Assembly (NCBI GenBank): GCA_020746105.1 | Contig: CM036618.1 | Location: 7,448,501-7,512,500, forward strand | Direction: 5' to 3' | Length of the DNA stretch: 64,000 nucleotides | Source of the DNA: Trogon surrucura | Lineage: Eukaryota > Chordata > Aves > Trogoniformes > Trogonidae | Shown here: positions 23,554-32,127 of the stretch, piece by piece | How positions within the stretch are numbered: position 1 is the stretch's first letter | Layout: each line of letters begins with the position of its first letter | Position numbers and translations under genes: made by a program | Notes under the pieces: model-generated | The model's database searches: none | What the model saw: only the letters and a program-made list of their open reading frames with translations | What the model was told of the DNA's origin: nothing

Positions 23554-24625
23554 ACCCCTGAAAGAGATCCAGAGGAGGATGACAGTTCCTTTGATGTTGG
23601 TCCTGACGACCCCGAGGCAGAACCCAACCTTTATCCTCCGCTCACGCCGAATAGAGCCATGGTGGCATCTGCACCTACTGCTCAGGACGTTTTTTCGGGA
23701 CTTTTGGAAAAAGGAAAGGGGCTGTCAAAATCTGTTTCGCAGCTGTGTCAAAATAAGGGTCAGATGAACTCTCTTGTTCCACTCAATTCTCGACCCCAAC
23801 ACATGCACCCCCCTCCCTGAGTTACTTTCCACTCCCCCACCCTATGCACCCCCTCCCTTATCTTCTCCACAGGTTTGTCCAGCACTGTCTTCTATTACTA
23901 GGGTTCAGATTTCCCTGACGGATATTTTAACCGATCGTGATGAGCATGGTTTCCTTAACACTGACTTTTTTCCTGAGGTAGTTAAAGCTATGCCAATAGT
24001 CATGCATACGCGGCCGGATGGGACTCAGGCACCAGACCATCAACAGATTTCTCATAGCATGCTGAAAGAGTTGCGGCGTACGGTTGCTGAATCGGGTATT
24101 CAATCATCCTGTACTGAAAATTTAATAGAGACAATGAAAGAGGCTTTTCTTATGGTTCCTCATGATTGGAAGGTGGTATTTAAGTTGATTTTAACACCCA
24201 GCCAATATACAATTTGGTATGTAGAATACAGGGAATTATGTATATCCAATGCTACAGTAGCTCAAAATAATAATGCTCCAATTAACCTGGATCAGCTGTT
24301 GGGGGAGGGTCAGTTTGCAAATCCACAGCTTCAAGCTCATCTTACTACAGAACCTTTACAGCTCGCTGCTCAATTAGCAACAAAAGCTTTTAAAAAGATT
24401 CCTGACATGAAAAAATCAAGCAAACCTTTTGGCACTATCAGACAAGCTAACCATGAACCCTACCTTCAATTTATTGATAAATTACAAGGAGCTATTGAAA
24501 GACAGGTAGACATACCAGCGGCAGCAGATGCATTATTACTGCAGCTTGCTGTGGAGAATGCTAACGCGGGCTGTAAAAGAATTCGTGAGATGCTGAGATC
24601 TAACAAAACAGCTACCGTTCTGTAA
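23554..24625 (+). pseudogene. gag: Gag p10/capsid fragment, frameshifted
   Basis: Two plus frames cover this piece. Frame one (23554-23820, 88 codons, no useful start) carries an acidic stretch and an LYPPL motif (23629-23643) of the ALIX-binding LYPxL type, and ends at TGA 23818-23820. The second frame (open to 24625) carries PPPY (23834-23845), a Nedd4-type late motif, and then the capsid. The capsid has a VPHDWKVVFKLILTPSQYTIW block and a full major homology region Q-x3-E-x4-F-x2-K-L with Q, E and F near residues 224, 228 and 233 counted from 23774. The break falls in the C-rich stretch near 23806-23816. No zinc-knuckle nucleocapsid follows; a deletion near 24605-24620 joins capsid directly to RNase H. 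The capsid looks beta/alpharetrovirus-like. Confidence 0.85.
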
Positions 24626-25728
24626 ATATTGTTGCTGATTCGCATTATGTGTATGGCCTTTTGTGCAGAATTGAGTTTGCCTTTTTAAAACATGTTTCTA
24701 ATCGTGTTCTTTTTATGCTGTTTCAGAAATTAGGCTTACTTTGTAGTAATCGGATACACCAATACTTTGTGACACATACTCGTTCTCATTCTAATCTACC
24801 TGGCCCGTTAGTCGAAGGTAATGCTCGGGCTGATTCTCTGGCTGCTATGACTGCTGTTCCTGATGTATTAGGACAGGCTAGACTTTTGCATGCTTTTTAT
24901 CATCAAACTAGCAAGGCTTTATCCAAACAGTTTAACATAACATCACGACAAGCTCAAGATGTTATTTTGTCATGTCCAGATTGTCAAGCGATCATGCCAC
25001 TGAACTCTAATATAACAACAGTCCCTCGTGGTCTTGCTCCCAATGACGTATGGCAGATGGATGTTACACACATAGTTGAATTTGGTAAACTGAAATATGT
25101 GCATGTTACTGTAGATACCTTCTCATCTTTTATTGTTGCCACAGCGCACAGTGGTGAAAAGTTTAGAGATGTTCGACTGCATTTGCTACGTGCTATTGCC
25201 ACATTAAGAGTGCCATCACAGATAAAAACGGATAATGGTCCAGCTTATGTTTCTAACAATTTTAAAGTATTTTTACAGGAATGGGGAATATCTCATGTGA
25301 TGGGGATACCTTATTCACCAACGGGACAGAGCATTGTGGAAAGAGCACATCTCATGCTGAAAAGAATGTTACAGAAACAGAAAAGCACTGTTGTCGGAAT
25401 GTCTCCACACGAGAAGTTGTCTAAAGCAACGTATGTGTTAAATTTTCTGAATATATCCAGTTTTGATATGTTAACTCCTCATCTGAGATCTCAAAAAGAA
25501 AAACAGAAAGACTTGCCAAAGCCTAATGTACTGTATACGGATATTCATACTAATGAATGGAAAGGTCCGGTACCTCTGTTGACATGGGGAAGAGGTTATG
25601 GCTGTGTTTCTTTATCCACAGGACCTTATTGACTGCCAGCGAAACGAATTAAGCCATTTAATGACCATGATTTGGTTCCTATCCCGCATGATGTGGCTGT
25701 GCAGCATCCTGTTACTTCAACAGCGTAG
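24604..25728 (+). pseudogene. pol: Pol fragment: RNase H C-terminal half and integrase, with internal stop
   Basis: The frame enters at the RNase H motif around NIVADSHYVYG, whose Asp is the usual third acidic residue, and passes the terminal RNase H block with HTRSHSNLP and NARADSLA. Integrase follows. Counting from codon 24649, the zinc-binding residues are H81, H85, C109 and C112; the catalytic triad is D138, D195 and E231, with 35 residues between the last two (DD35E). The C-terminal DNA-binding domain has the WKGPVPLLTWGRGY block. A TGA at 25630-25632 interrupts this domain, and the frame then stays open to TAG at 25726-25728. Reverse transcriptase and protease are missing. There is no proper ATG, so as an independent protein it is unlikely to be made. 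Confidence 0.88.
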
Positions 25729-25790
25729 TAGCAACACGACCGTGCACTGGGCCTGCCTGTTGAATCCCTTTGTTTCGCCCAGTGACATGA

Positions 25791-26078
25791 TGGGACCCTG
25801 AGGTACCGATTACCAACGATGACATGGATTGGACTGGGAGAAGATGGTTACGGCTGATAGCAGAGCAATTATGGGAAGATGTAACTGTTCTCAATGTTAC
25901 CTGCTGTATTAATATGTATTCTCTTTATGTGACTAACAATGAAGCTTATATTGGTTGTGTAAGACTGTCTAATCAAAGCCATATAATAGGTGTTAAGGTT
26001 TATGGTACTAACCAGCAGAGTGATCTTTATTTAGCTGAAAGCAAGGCGGGGGAAACTAGCTGCCTTTTGCTTTGTTAG
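25791..26078 (+). CDS. unidentified short ORF between integrase and LTR-like fragment
   Basis: Open from 25791 with ATG at 25824, giving 84 residues from that start. Visible features are a Trp- and Arg-rich N-terminus (DWTGRRWLRLI), an N-glycosylation-type NVT, a CC pair, and a stretch with YSLYVTNNEAYIGCVRLSN. The position straight after integrase and the NxT/Cys content suit a piece of an Env surface subunit from a different retrovirus, but I do not recognise it. It ends just before the LTR-like fragment and may be truncated. Confidence 0.4.
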   Translation, partial: WDPEVPITNDDMDWTGRRWLRLIAEQLWEDVTVLNVTCCINMYSLYVTNNEAYIGCVRLSNQSHIIGVKVYGTNQQSDLYLAESKAGETSCLLLC

Positions 26079-26082
26079 AAGT

Positions 26083-26385
26083 GTGTGATTAAGGACCAAA
26101 ATTGATAGGGAGACTCCCTTGCATTCTTCTTTCAGCCCTGGCCAAGCTGTGAGAAGAATTCAACGGAGCAAACAACACCAGATGTTCCCGCATTCAACGT
26201 TATGTAAGGTTGTTTGTTTAAGAGTATAAATGCTGGACCCTCTTGCAGCGACTTCGGAAACCTCACCTACGGGTGGACGCACTGCGTAGGACTTCCCAAT
26301 TGTCGGGAGGGTTCTCCAGAAACCTCGCTGCAACAGGGGCTCCCCAGCGACTGCGGGTCTGGATGATTTAAGATAAAGGGGTGTT
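26083..26385 (+). repeat. internal LTR-like fragment from another ERV
   Basis: Non-coding stretch with a TATAAA at 26225-26230 in the phrase AAGAGTATAAATG, which also occurs in this provirus's own LTR before its TATA box. A GATAAAG phrase follows near 26372. It begins near TGTGTGATTAAGG and is joined at about 26385 directly to integrase coding sequence. This is what a 5' LTR plus large internal deletion of a second provirus would look like. The family is not recognised and the ends are approximate. Confidence 0.45.
26238..26338 (+). ncRNA. candidate multi-branched RNA structure
   Basis: An outer stem pairs 26238-26251 with 26325-26338 (13 of 14 positions). Inside are three hairpins: 26266-26271 with 26285-26290 (6 bp, extendable by a 3-bp GTG/CAC pair), 26293-26297 with 26305-26309 (5 bp with one G-U, 7-nt loop), and 26310-26313 with 26321-26324 (4 bp, 7-nt loop) abutting the outer stem. 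This could be an R/U5 leader structure of the donor ERV, an export element, or chance folding. It was found by eye; no folding energy was computed. Confidence 0.35.
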
Positions 26386-26895
26386 CAACACCAATTGGGT
26401 GTCCCTTATAACAGCACTGGACAAGCCATTGTCGAACGAAAACATCAGGACCTTAAACGCTTATTCCGAGCGTTACGAAAAGAGGGAGAACATACCCTCA
26501 CACCTCAGGAAATCGTTATGAAAGCGGTATATGTTCACAATTGGAAGACGTACATCGATGTGGTAGATACTAAACAACAACTGACGCCCATTCAACTTCA
26601 TCAAAGGAAAGGATCCTTATTAACACACGATGTTTCTGTACAAATTTGGGACCCCGCTACACAAAAATGGTTTGGACCGGTGAGATTATTAACTTGGGGG
26701 CGGGGTTATGCTTGTGTTTTTCTAGGTGACAAATCATCGTGGGTACCCGCGAAGTGGGTGAAACCGTGGATAGCGAAATATACTGAAGGACATAGCAGCC
26801 CAATTCAGGACGAGGTGGCGCAGGGAACTACGTCTACGGCCTCTTCGCTCGATACTGGAACAAGAACTACGGATATCATTACCACTGGTACCTAA
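26377..26895 (+). pseudogene. pol: second integrase C-terminal fragment
   Basis: A separate integrase piece from a different retrovirus than the one ending at 25728. It starts in the catalytic core just before the catalytic Glu (GVPYNSTGQAIVERKHQ, from about 26395) and includes the helical linker and the DNA-binding domain with FGPVRLLTWGRGYACVFLG followed by SSWVPAKWVKPW. The tail is Ser/Thr-rich. The two catalytic Asp residues and the zinc domain are absent, so it is inactive as an integrase. The upstream border at about 26385 is a recombination or deletion joint with the LTR-like fragment. There is no ATG start. Confidence 0.88.
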
Positions 26896-27037
26896 TACTG
26901 TAGCATTTCGGAGAGAAGTTGAGAAGCTTACGATTACTAAAGTGTGTGGACTACACTGGCTACCTTGTGGCTGCACAGTGTGGCTCCAAGGACATTTTTA
27001 CTGTGGAGGGTGTGGGAAACTGGTTTTTTTCTTATAA
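26774..27037 (+). other. ATG-less Arg/Cys-rich overlapping open frame
   Basis: 87 codons open in a third frame, overlapping the end of the second integrase and extending 142 bp beyond it. The first half is strongly basic with Leu repeats (RTRWRRELRLRPLRSILEQ); the second half is Cys-rich with the pattern C-x6-C-x-C-x9-C-x2-C. With no ATG it would need splicing from an upstream exon. Arg-rich plus Leu-rich resembles the general style of retroviral RNA-export proteins, and the Cys cluster could bind zinc, but it may be only the relic of an Env leader overlapping pol, or chance. Confidence 0.35.
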
Positions 27038-27249
27038 TAGTAGAAAGTGGTTTTTAAGGTTGTTTAGTTTGTAGGTATAGGTTTGTCCCTGTTATAACTT
27101 CGTGTTTAGTTAAACTATCCAGAGTTGTTTTTAAGAGAAGGAATTAGCCTTGTTATAGACACAAATCAATTCTATTATAAACTAGTTAATTATTGTCAAA
27201 CATACTGATACTGTACAGTCTTAGTATTTGAAGAATTGCAAAAGTCATA
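27038..27249 (+). other. AT-rich pre-Env leader
   Basis: T-rich and A-rich stretch between the last pol-related frame and the Env ATG. It should contain the acceptor for spliced Env mRNA; TGTACAGTCTTAG ending near 27223 is one possible acceptor, but its pyrimidine tract is weak. Confidence 0.4.
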
Positions 27250-28488
27250 ATGATCCGCCTGATGTTCCTCACCTGTTTATGGATTAATTGGACATTAGCA
27301 GACTTCCCTATGACGAATTTTTGGGTACGATGGGCAAGTCAGACTGGCAATGATGCCTTTTGCTTACATTTAACATCAGCAACTGATCCCTTTAAGACAT
27401 GCTTAATTGGAACACCTGTGTCCCCTTTTCAATTGGGTGACTGTAGAAAAGCAAGTAATAGCAGCCACTGTCTTGCCATGATTGTTAAGAATTTATCAGT
27501 GCCACTTCCTTGGGATCCCCAAGAGCTGGATTTACTAAACAGTCAAAAACCAAATGGGTATGGGTGTATTTACTTTGGTTCCTGGAATTTGTCACTATCT
27601 CCAAAACAAAATTGGCTGACTCCCCATAAAAATTTTAATCATTTTGAGTATTATGGATCTCGCCCTTATGGTTGGGGACCTGGACATTTATATTTAAACA
27701 TCTCCTCTCCTCTTTCGTTACCGCCCCACATTTACTTGATCTGTGGCGACTGTGCTTGGCAAGGAATTCCTAGCTTTGCTCACGGTGGTCCTTGTTACCT
27801 TGGTCATTTAGCCTTACTTGCTCCATCTAAAGAATTTTTTGCAACCTTGCATCATACCCGAACCAAAAGAAGTATTTCTCTATTGCCTCCTGACTGTAAT
27901 GACGATGTGGATTTATGGGGTCCCACAGCCAGGGTTTTTGCTTCCTTAATTCCTGGCATTGGCACTTCTCATGCTTTACAACAAATTCAAAGACTGGCAT
28001 GTTGGACAGCAAAACAAGCTAATGTCACTACTCAAGTAATATCCCAACTAGCCCAAGATATGAGCAGTCTGCGTCAAGCAGTCCTTCGAAATCGTGCTGC
28101 CATTGATTTTCTATTACTAGCTCAAGGTAAAGGGTGTGAGGAAATTCAAGGAATGTGCTGTTTTAACCTGTCGGATCATAGTGACTCGATTCACAAACAA
28201 CTACATTGGCTTCAACAACATACACAAAAAATTACTGTAGGTCATAATCCTTTTGATGACTGGCTTTTGTCTTTTGGAATTCCTGCCTGGCTTAAAGATG
28301 GAATTAAGATGGTTATAATTATTATTGTTATCGTATTGATTGTAGTTTGTATGGGACCTTGCATCATCCAATGCTTCTCTGCTCAGATCAGAAGGCTAGC
28401 TGATGCCGTGTTTGATAAAAGAGGGGGAGATGTTGCGGGCCTTGCTGGCGCTATAGCATTGCAGCCTGTGCTTGGGAAAATACTTTAG
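27250..28488 (+). CDS. env: Env glycoprotein, alpharetrovirus-like, intact, with compact surface subunit
   Basis: 412 residues from an ATG at 27250 to TAA, with no break. Signal peptide about 1-17; furin-type site RTKR at 204-207. The surface subunit is thus only about 190 residues after signal removal, clearly shorter than in avian leukosis-type viruses, yet it keeps family blocks near both ends (a TCLIGTP block; CGDCAWQGIPS with a CxxC at 165-168). Four N-glycosylation sequons lie in it (70, 81, 113, 150). The transmembrane subunit has a C216/C251 pair enclosing a hydrophobic internal fusion segment, an alpharetrovirus hallmark; a long heptad region; the immunosuppressive-type block RNRAAIDFLLL; CX6CC (C296, C303, C304); and a membrane anchor about 354-375. 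The last 19 codons lie in the 3' LTR. It would be made from a spliced mRNA and act in membrane fusion. Confidence 0.93.
   Translation: MIRLMFLTCLWINWTLADFPMTNFWVRWASQTGNDAFCLHLTSATDPFKTCLIGTPVSPFQLGDCRKASNSSHCLAMIVKNLSVPLPWDPQELDLLNSQKPNGYGCIYFGSWNLSLSPKQNWLTPHKNFNHFEYYGSRPYGWGPGHLYLNISSPLSLPPHIYLICGDCAWQGIPSFAHGGPCYLGHLALLAPSKEFFATLHHTRTKRSISLLPPDCNDDVDLWGPTARVFASLIPGIGTSHALQQIQRLACWTAKQANVTTQVISQLAQDMSSLRQAVLRNRAAIDFLLLAQGKGCEEIQGMCCFNLSDHSDSIHKQLHWLQQHTQKITVGHNPFDDWLLSFGIPAWLKDGIKMVIIIIVIVLIVVCMGPCIIQCFSAQIRRLADAVFDKRGGDVAGLAGAIALQPVLGKIL
28417..28430 (+). other. polypurine tract
   Basis: AAAAGAGGGGGAGA directly abuts the TG of the 3' LTR and would prime plus-strand DNA synthesis. It lies inside the Env reading frame (DKRGGD codons). 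Confidence 0.9.
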
Positions 28489-28832
28489 ATTCTTTGATCC
28501 TCGAGGTCAGCCTGCCCTTGATGTGCCTCCCTGAAGCAAAACAAGGTTACAAATCTTTCTTGTTTGTCACTGAGAACAAAGACACTGGACATCTGGAGGT
28601 GCAACGTCCTGACAGTTTAAGTGTAGGCATATTAGATGTAACCGCACCAATCAGTAACTGTTGTAGTAGATAGAATGTAGTAATAACCAATGAGATAACA
28701 GAAAGTGTAATGTACTGAGAGTTGAAAGAGTATAAATGTTTGGTAGAAAAGAATAAAGTTGGATCTGTTTGTTCGCGCTCATATTGAGTCGTTGCCTGCA
28801 GTTCCTGTTTCTCCAGCATGAGGCTCCCCGCA
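28431..28832 (+). repeat. 3' LTR of provirus
   Basis: 402 bp, TGTTGCGGG...CCCCGCA, read as identical to the 5' LTR. It overlaps the end of Env by 58 bp and is followed by the right copy of the CCTGGT target duplication (28833-28838). Confidence 0.97.
28752..28757 (+). terminator. LTR polyadenylation signal
   Basis: AATAAA in the 3' LTR, 21 bp after the start of the TATA box. The close TATA-AATAAA spacing puts the signal at or just before the expected cap site, so whether it lies in U3 or R needs transcript ends. Confidence 0.75.
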
Positions 28833-28930
28833 CCTGGTATAATTGAGCCCATTTCCTCTTGTTCTATCACTAGTAACTTGGGAGAAAAGACCAACAACCA
28901 CCTCACTACAATGTCCTTTCAGGTAGTTGG
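28833..28930 (-). repeat. CR1 LINE, 5' part of the provirus target
   Basis: Continues the CR1 broken at 21370: CCTGGTATAATTGAGCCC, TTTCCTCTTGTTCTATCAC, CAACCACCTCACTACAATG, TTTCAGGTAGTTG. It ends near 28930. Confidence 0.9.
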
Positions 28931-31380
28931 GGCTAGATGGCACCTAGAGAAGATGGTCACTCCTTGTTTCTGAGGATATCTTGCATGGCTAGAGTGTTTG
29001 TGGGTACGTAGCAATGTTCACCCAACAAAAAGAGCTTGGCTCTTGGCTTTACATCCTTGGATAGAGGCTGTGGCATGGGCCATGTGCAAAGCTCAAGGGG
29101 AAGTCAGCTGTGGGGATGCCTTCCTGCTTGGTTCATCATACTGAGAGGCCTGTGGGGAATCCGAAGAAGGCAACTGCTTCTTGTGACTACCTCTCCTCCA
29201 TGCTCAAGAGCTGGGCTGAATCTTAGGGGAATACATACAACTCTTCTGATTTTTCAAAGATCTTATTCCAGGCAGCTTCTCCATATAAAAACATTTCTGA
29301 ATCAGTGTCGCGAAAAGAAAGCATGGCAAAATAGGGGGGACTTTTTGCCAAATGCTTCCTTCCTTAGAGGAATCTGAAATAAGTCTTCAATTTCCTTCAG
29401 CTCTTCATTTCTCCCTTTGTTGATGCTAAACATTTTTTCCATCTCTACCATAAGATGGCAATGCTGCATAGGCCTATTATTTCTCTTCTGTGCTATAGTC
29501 ATTGCTATCTGCATAGGATAACTACCTTTTAATGAAGATTTATGTCCATGAAGAGTCAAGGCGAAAAATCTTCCTGAGCTCACATGACCTACCAGGCTAG
29601 AATGGTTAAGATGTACAAGAAACTCTGTGGTGAAAAGTATAGAAAGGAGTTTGACATGTATAAAAGGATAGTAGGAAGAGCTGAACACAGTCAAGTCGGT
29701 CAGTGGTAAACGGACGATTTTGTAGTTTAAATTTAAATGCTATCTTGGCATGTATCTGCACAACTCTCTCCATCAGAAAGTAGAATTAATGGCCCCACAA
29801 AAGTTTTGCCAGTAAAACAGGGAGTATAGCTTTGTGCAGAATTCTAAATGTCAGAGTTCTCAAGAATTCAACTTGATCAGCTTCAGTTAGGCAGTGATAA
29901 TGAGTTAAAAATGTGAATTATAAGAGGCCAAAAAGAGCTGGGCTTACTTAGCGTACTAAGACCAAGACTGAGAAATAGGGTATGATTAATTTTTGTACAT
30001 ATGTCAACAGGGCAAGCCAGCGAGAGAAGAAAAGCACTATACAACCTAACCAAAATTGTTCACAGAAAGACAAAGGGTTGTAGCTACTCATACATACATT
30101 CAGACCAGGAATAAATAGAAAAGATACAAGCATGAATAGTTGGGTTCTAGATAACCCTTCCAGAAGGAACGAGATCAAAATAAATGGTTGTCTTTGAGAT
30201 CAATTTATAATAGGAATTCTGTAGCACAGCTGCCTCCGTCAGCAGGGAACTATGCTCAGTAAGTCAGCATCAATCACATGCCAGGAAAAGTAAGAAAATT
30301 AATAAATGCCCATAATTTGGTACTCTCAGCAAGCCAGTGGAAGTTGCAGGAAGGAACCCAATTAGAAACACATCAGCTTAGGTTAGGCTCATGCTTAACA
30401 TGAATTAAGCATCACTCCACTGGCTTCAATGAATTAATGGCAATTTCCTCATCTTAATTTTTACCAGTTCTTATTGTTATTAGCAAACCTGTCATTTGCT
30501 TCTCTTTGTAGTTTTGGTTGGTTGGTTGGGGGGGGGGGGGTGTTGGTTAATTGGCTAGTTGGCTAGTTTAAGGGGGTTTTGGTGGGGTTTTTTGGTGGTT
30601 TTTTTATTGGGAAAAATAAAATGTAAACTGCTATATTGCTTTTGGTGAAAAGAACAAGATGCAAGAGATGGATGTTAGTTAGCAGATGCTTTGCTTCACA
30701 AATGTGTGGTACACTTACTCCAGGTGGAACCTCATTTGAAGTTGTCTCTACGAAGCTTGTTTTATCCTAAATCATGTTATAATTTTATGCAGTTTACCAA
30801 GAACAATACATGAAAAGCATCAGTTTTAGTCTAATTTCGCTACTATTTTAACAATTTTTCTAGCAAAACTGAAAAAGGTAATCACATTGTTCTCCTTGCC
30901 TAACAATAAAAAAAAAATAAATGGAGAAATTAATTGATGATCTTCACCATAAATATGTTTGTCTAGGGTTTTTTGTTTGTTTGGAGGTTTGGGGTTTTTT
31001 TTTACACTTTTATAGTTAATAGAGGAAATACTATTAAGTGTGGCAGAGTACCTTGTTTTGCCTGCTAACTACAAAAGTGGAAATAAGGAAAGGTCTAGAA
31101 ATTAATAAATGTATGTAAAAAATGTTAGTAATATTAACAATATTTTAATCACCGCAATTCCCACTGTAAGCCAGAATATGTTTTTTTTAAAAATCTAAGC
31201 TAGTATTGTACTCCGTCATCTTGATGTAGCTGAGAATAAATGTGAGTGGCAATTTTCTTATTAAAAATTCTACACTGCAAAGGAATAGATAGTGAATCTT
31301 AGATCTTAAGGGTCATTAATTATTTATTATTGTAGCCTATATGGTAAGAAAGTTGGACGAATCAGCAAGAGGTACTGATT
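28931..31380. other. no gene recognised; 13-G run and G/T-rich tract
   Basis: AT-rich DNA. At 30515-30605 there is a G/T-rich tract with GGTT repeats, a run of 13 G bases (30528-30540), tandem GGCTAGTT, and further GGGG and T runs. No supported gene. Confidence 0.5.
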
Positions 31381-32127
31381 AGAATCATAGAATCACAGAA
31401 CAGTTCAGGCTGGAAAAGACCCTTGGGATCATCAGGTCCAACCATTAACCCTACACTACAACCATTAACTCTACACTACAAGTTCACCCCTAAACCATAT
31501 CACCCAACACCACATCTAAGTGACACCTAAACACTTCCAGGGATGGCGACTCAACCACCTCCCTGGGCAGTCTGTTCCAGGGTCTGACCACTCTTTCCGT
31601 GAAGAATTTCTTCCTAACGTCCAGCCTAAACCTACTCTGTTGCAACTTGAACCCATTCCCCCTGGTTCTGTCCCTAATGACCTGTGAGAAGAGACCAGCA
31701 CCAACCTCTCTACAGTGTCCTTTCAAGTAACTGTAGAGCATGATGAAGTCTCCCCTCAGCCTCCTCTTCCTCAAACTGAACAGTCCCAGCTCCCTCAATT
31801 GCTCCTCGTAAGATCTATTCTCCAGGCCCTTCACCAGCTTTGTCGCCCTCTTCTGCACTCGCTCCAACACCTCGATATCTCTCTTATACTGAGGTGCCCA
31901 AAACTGAACACAACACTCAAGGTGTGGCCTCACCAGTGCTGAGTACAGGGGGACGATCACCTCCCTGCTTCTGCTGGTCACACAATTTCTAACACAAGCC
32001 AGGATGCTGTTGGCCTTCTTGGCCACCTGGGCACACTGCTGGCTCCTGTTCAGCTGGCTGTCGATCAGAACACCCAGGTCCTTTTCCTCCAGACAGCTGC
32101 CAGCCACCCTTCCCCAAGCCTGTAGCG
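31381..32127 (-). repeat. CR1 LINE fragment with long unbroken ORF2 remnant
   Basis: Minus-strand CR1 from AGAATCATAGAATCACAG to the CCCAAGCCTGTAGCG block. On the minus strand a 205-codon frame (31490-32107) is open through the ORF2 C-terminal region: [69 protein letters not shown] and [14 protein letters not shown]. The lack of stops or frameshifts makes it the best-preserved CR1 here. It is 5'-truncated, without the reverse transcriptase core or endonuclease. A 20-bp imperfect tandem duplication (ACCATTAACCCTACACTACA) lies at 31440-31480. Confidence 0.93.

Larger units (their letters stand above)
21371..28832 (+). mobile_element. mosaic alpharetrovirus-like endogenous provirus
   Basis: A 7,462-bp LTR-bounded provirus. 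Order: 5' LTR, tRNA-Trp primer binding site, leader with splice donor, Gag-like ORF, poly(A)-bracketed unknown segment, p10/capsid piece, RNase H C-terminal half plus integrase, unknown short ORF, LTR-like fragment, second integrase C-terminus, Env, polypurine tract, 3' LTR. Flanking CCTGGT copies (21365-21370 and 28833-28838) form a 6-bp target duplication, as in alpharetroviruses. The 402-bp LTRs read as identical, so insertion is recent on an evolutionary scale. Nucleocapsid, protease and reverse transcriptase are absent, so the element is not autonomous. The duplicated pieces point to recombination of at least two related retroviruses before the last transposition. Confidence 0.95.

Noticed and set aside
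26238..26338. Calling the foldable segment a tRNA gene
   Set aside because: It has 7-nt loops and a stacked arm, but no A-box or B-box consensus at the right spacing and an outer stem of 14 positions rather than 7.
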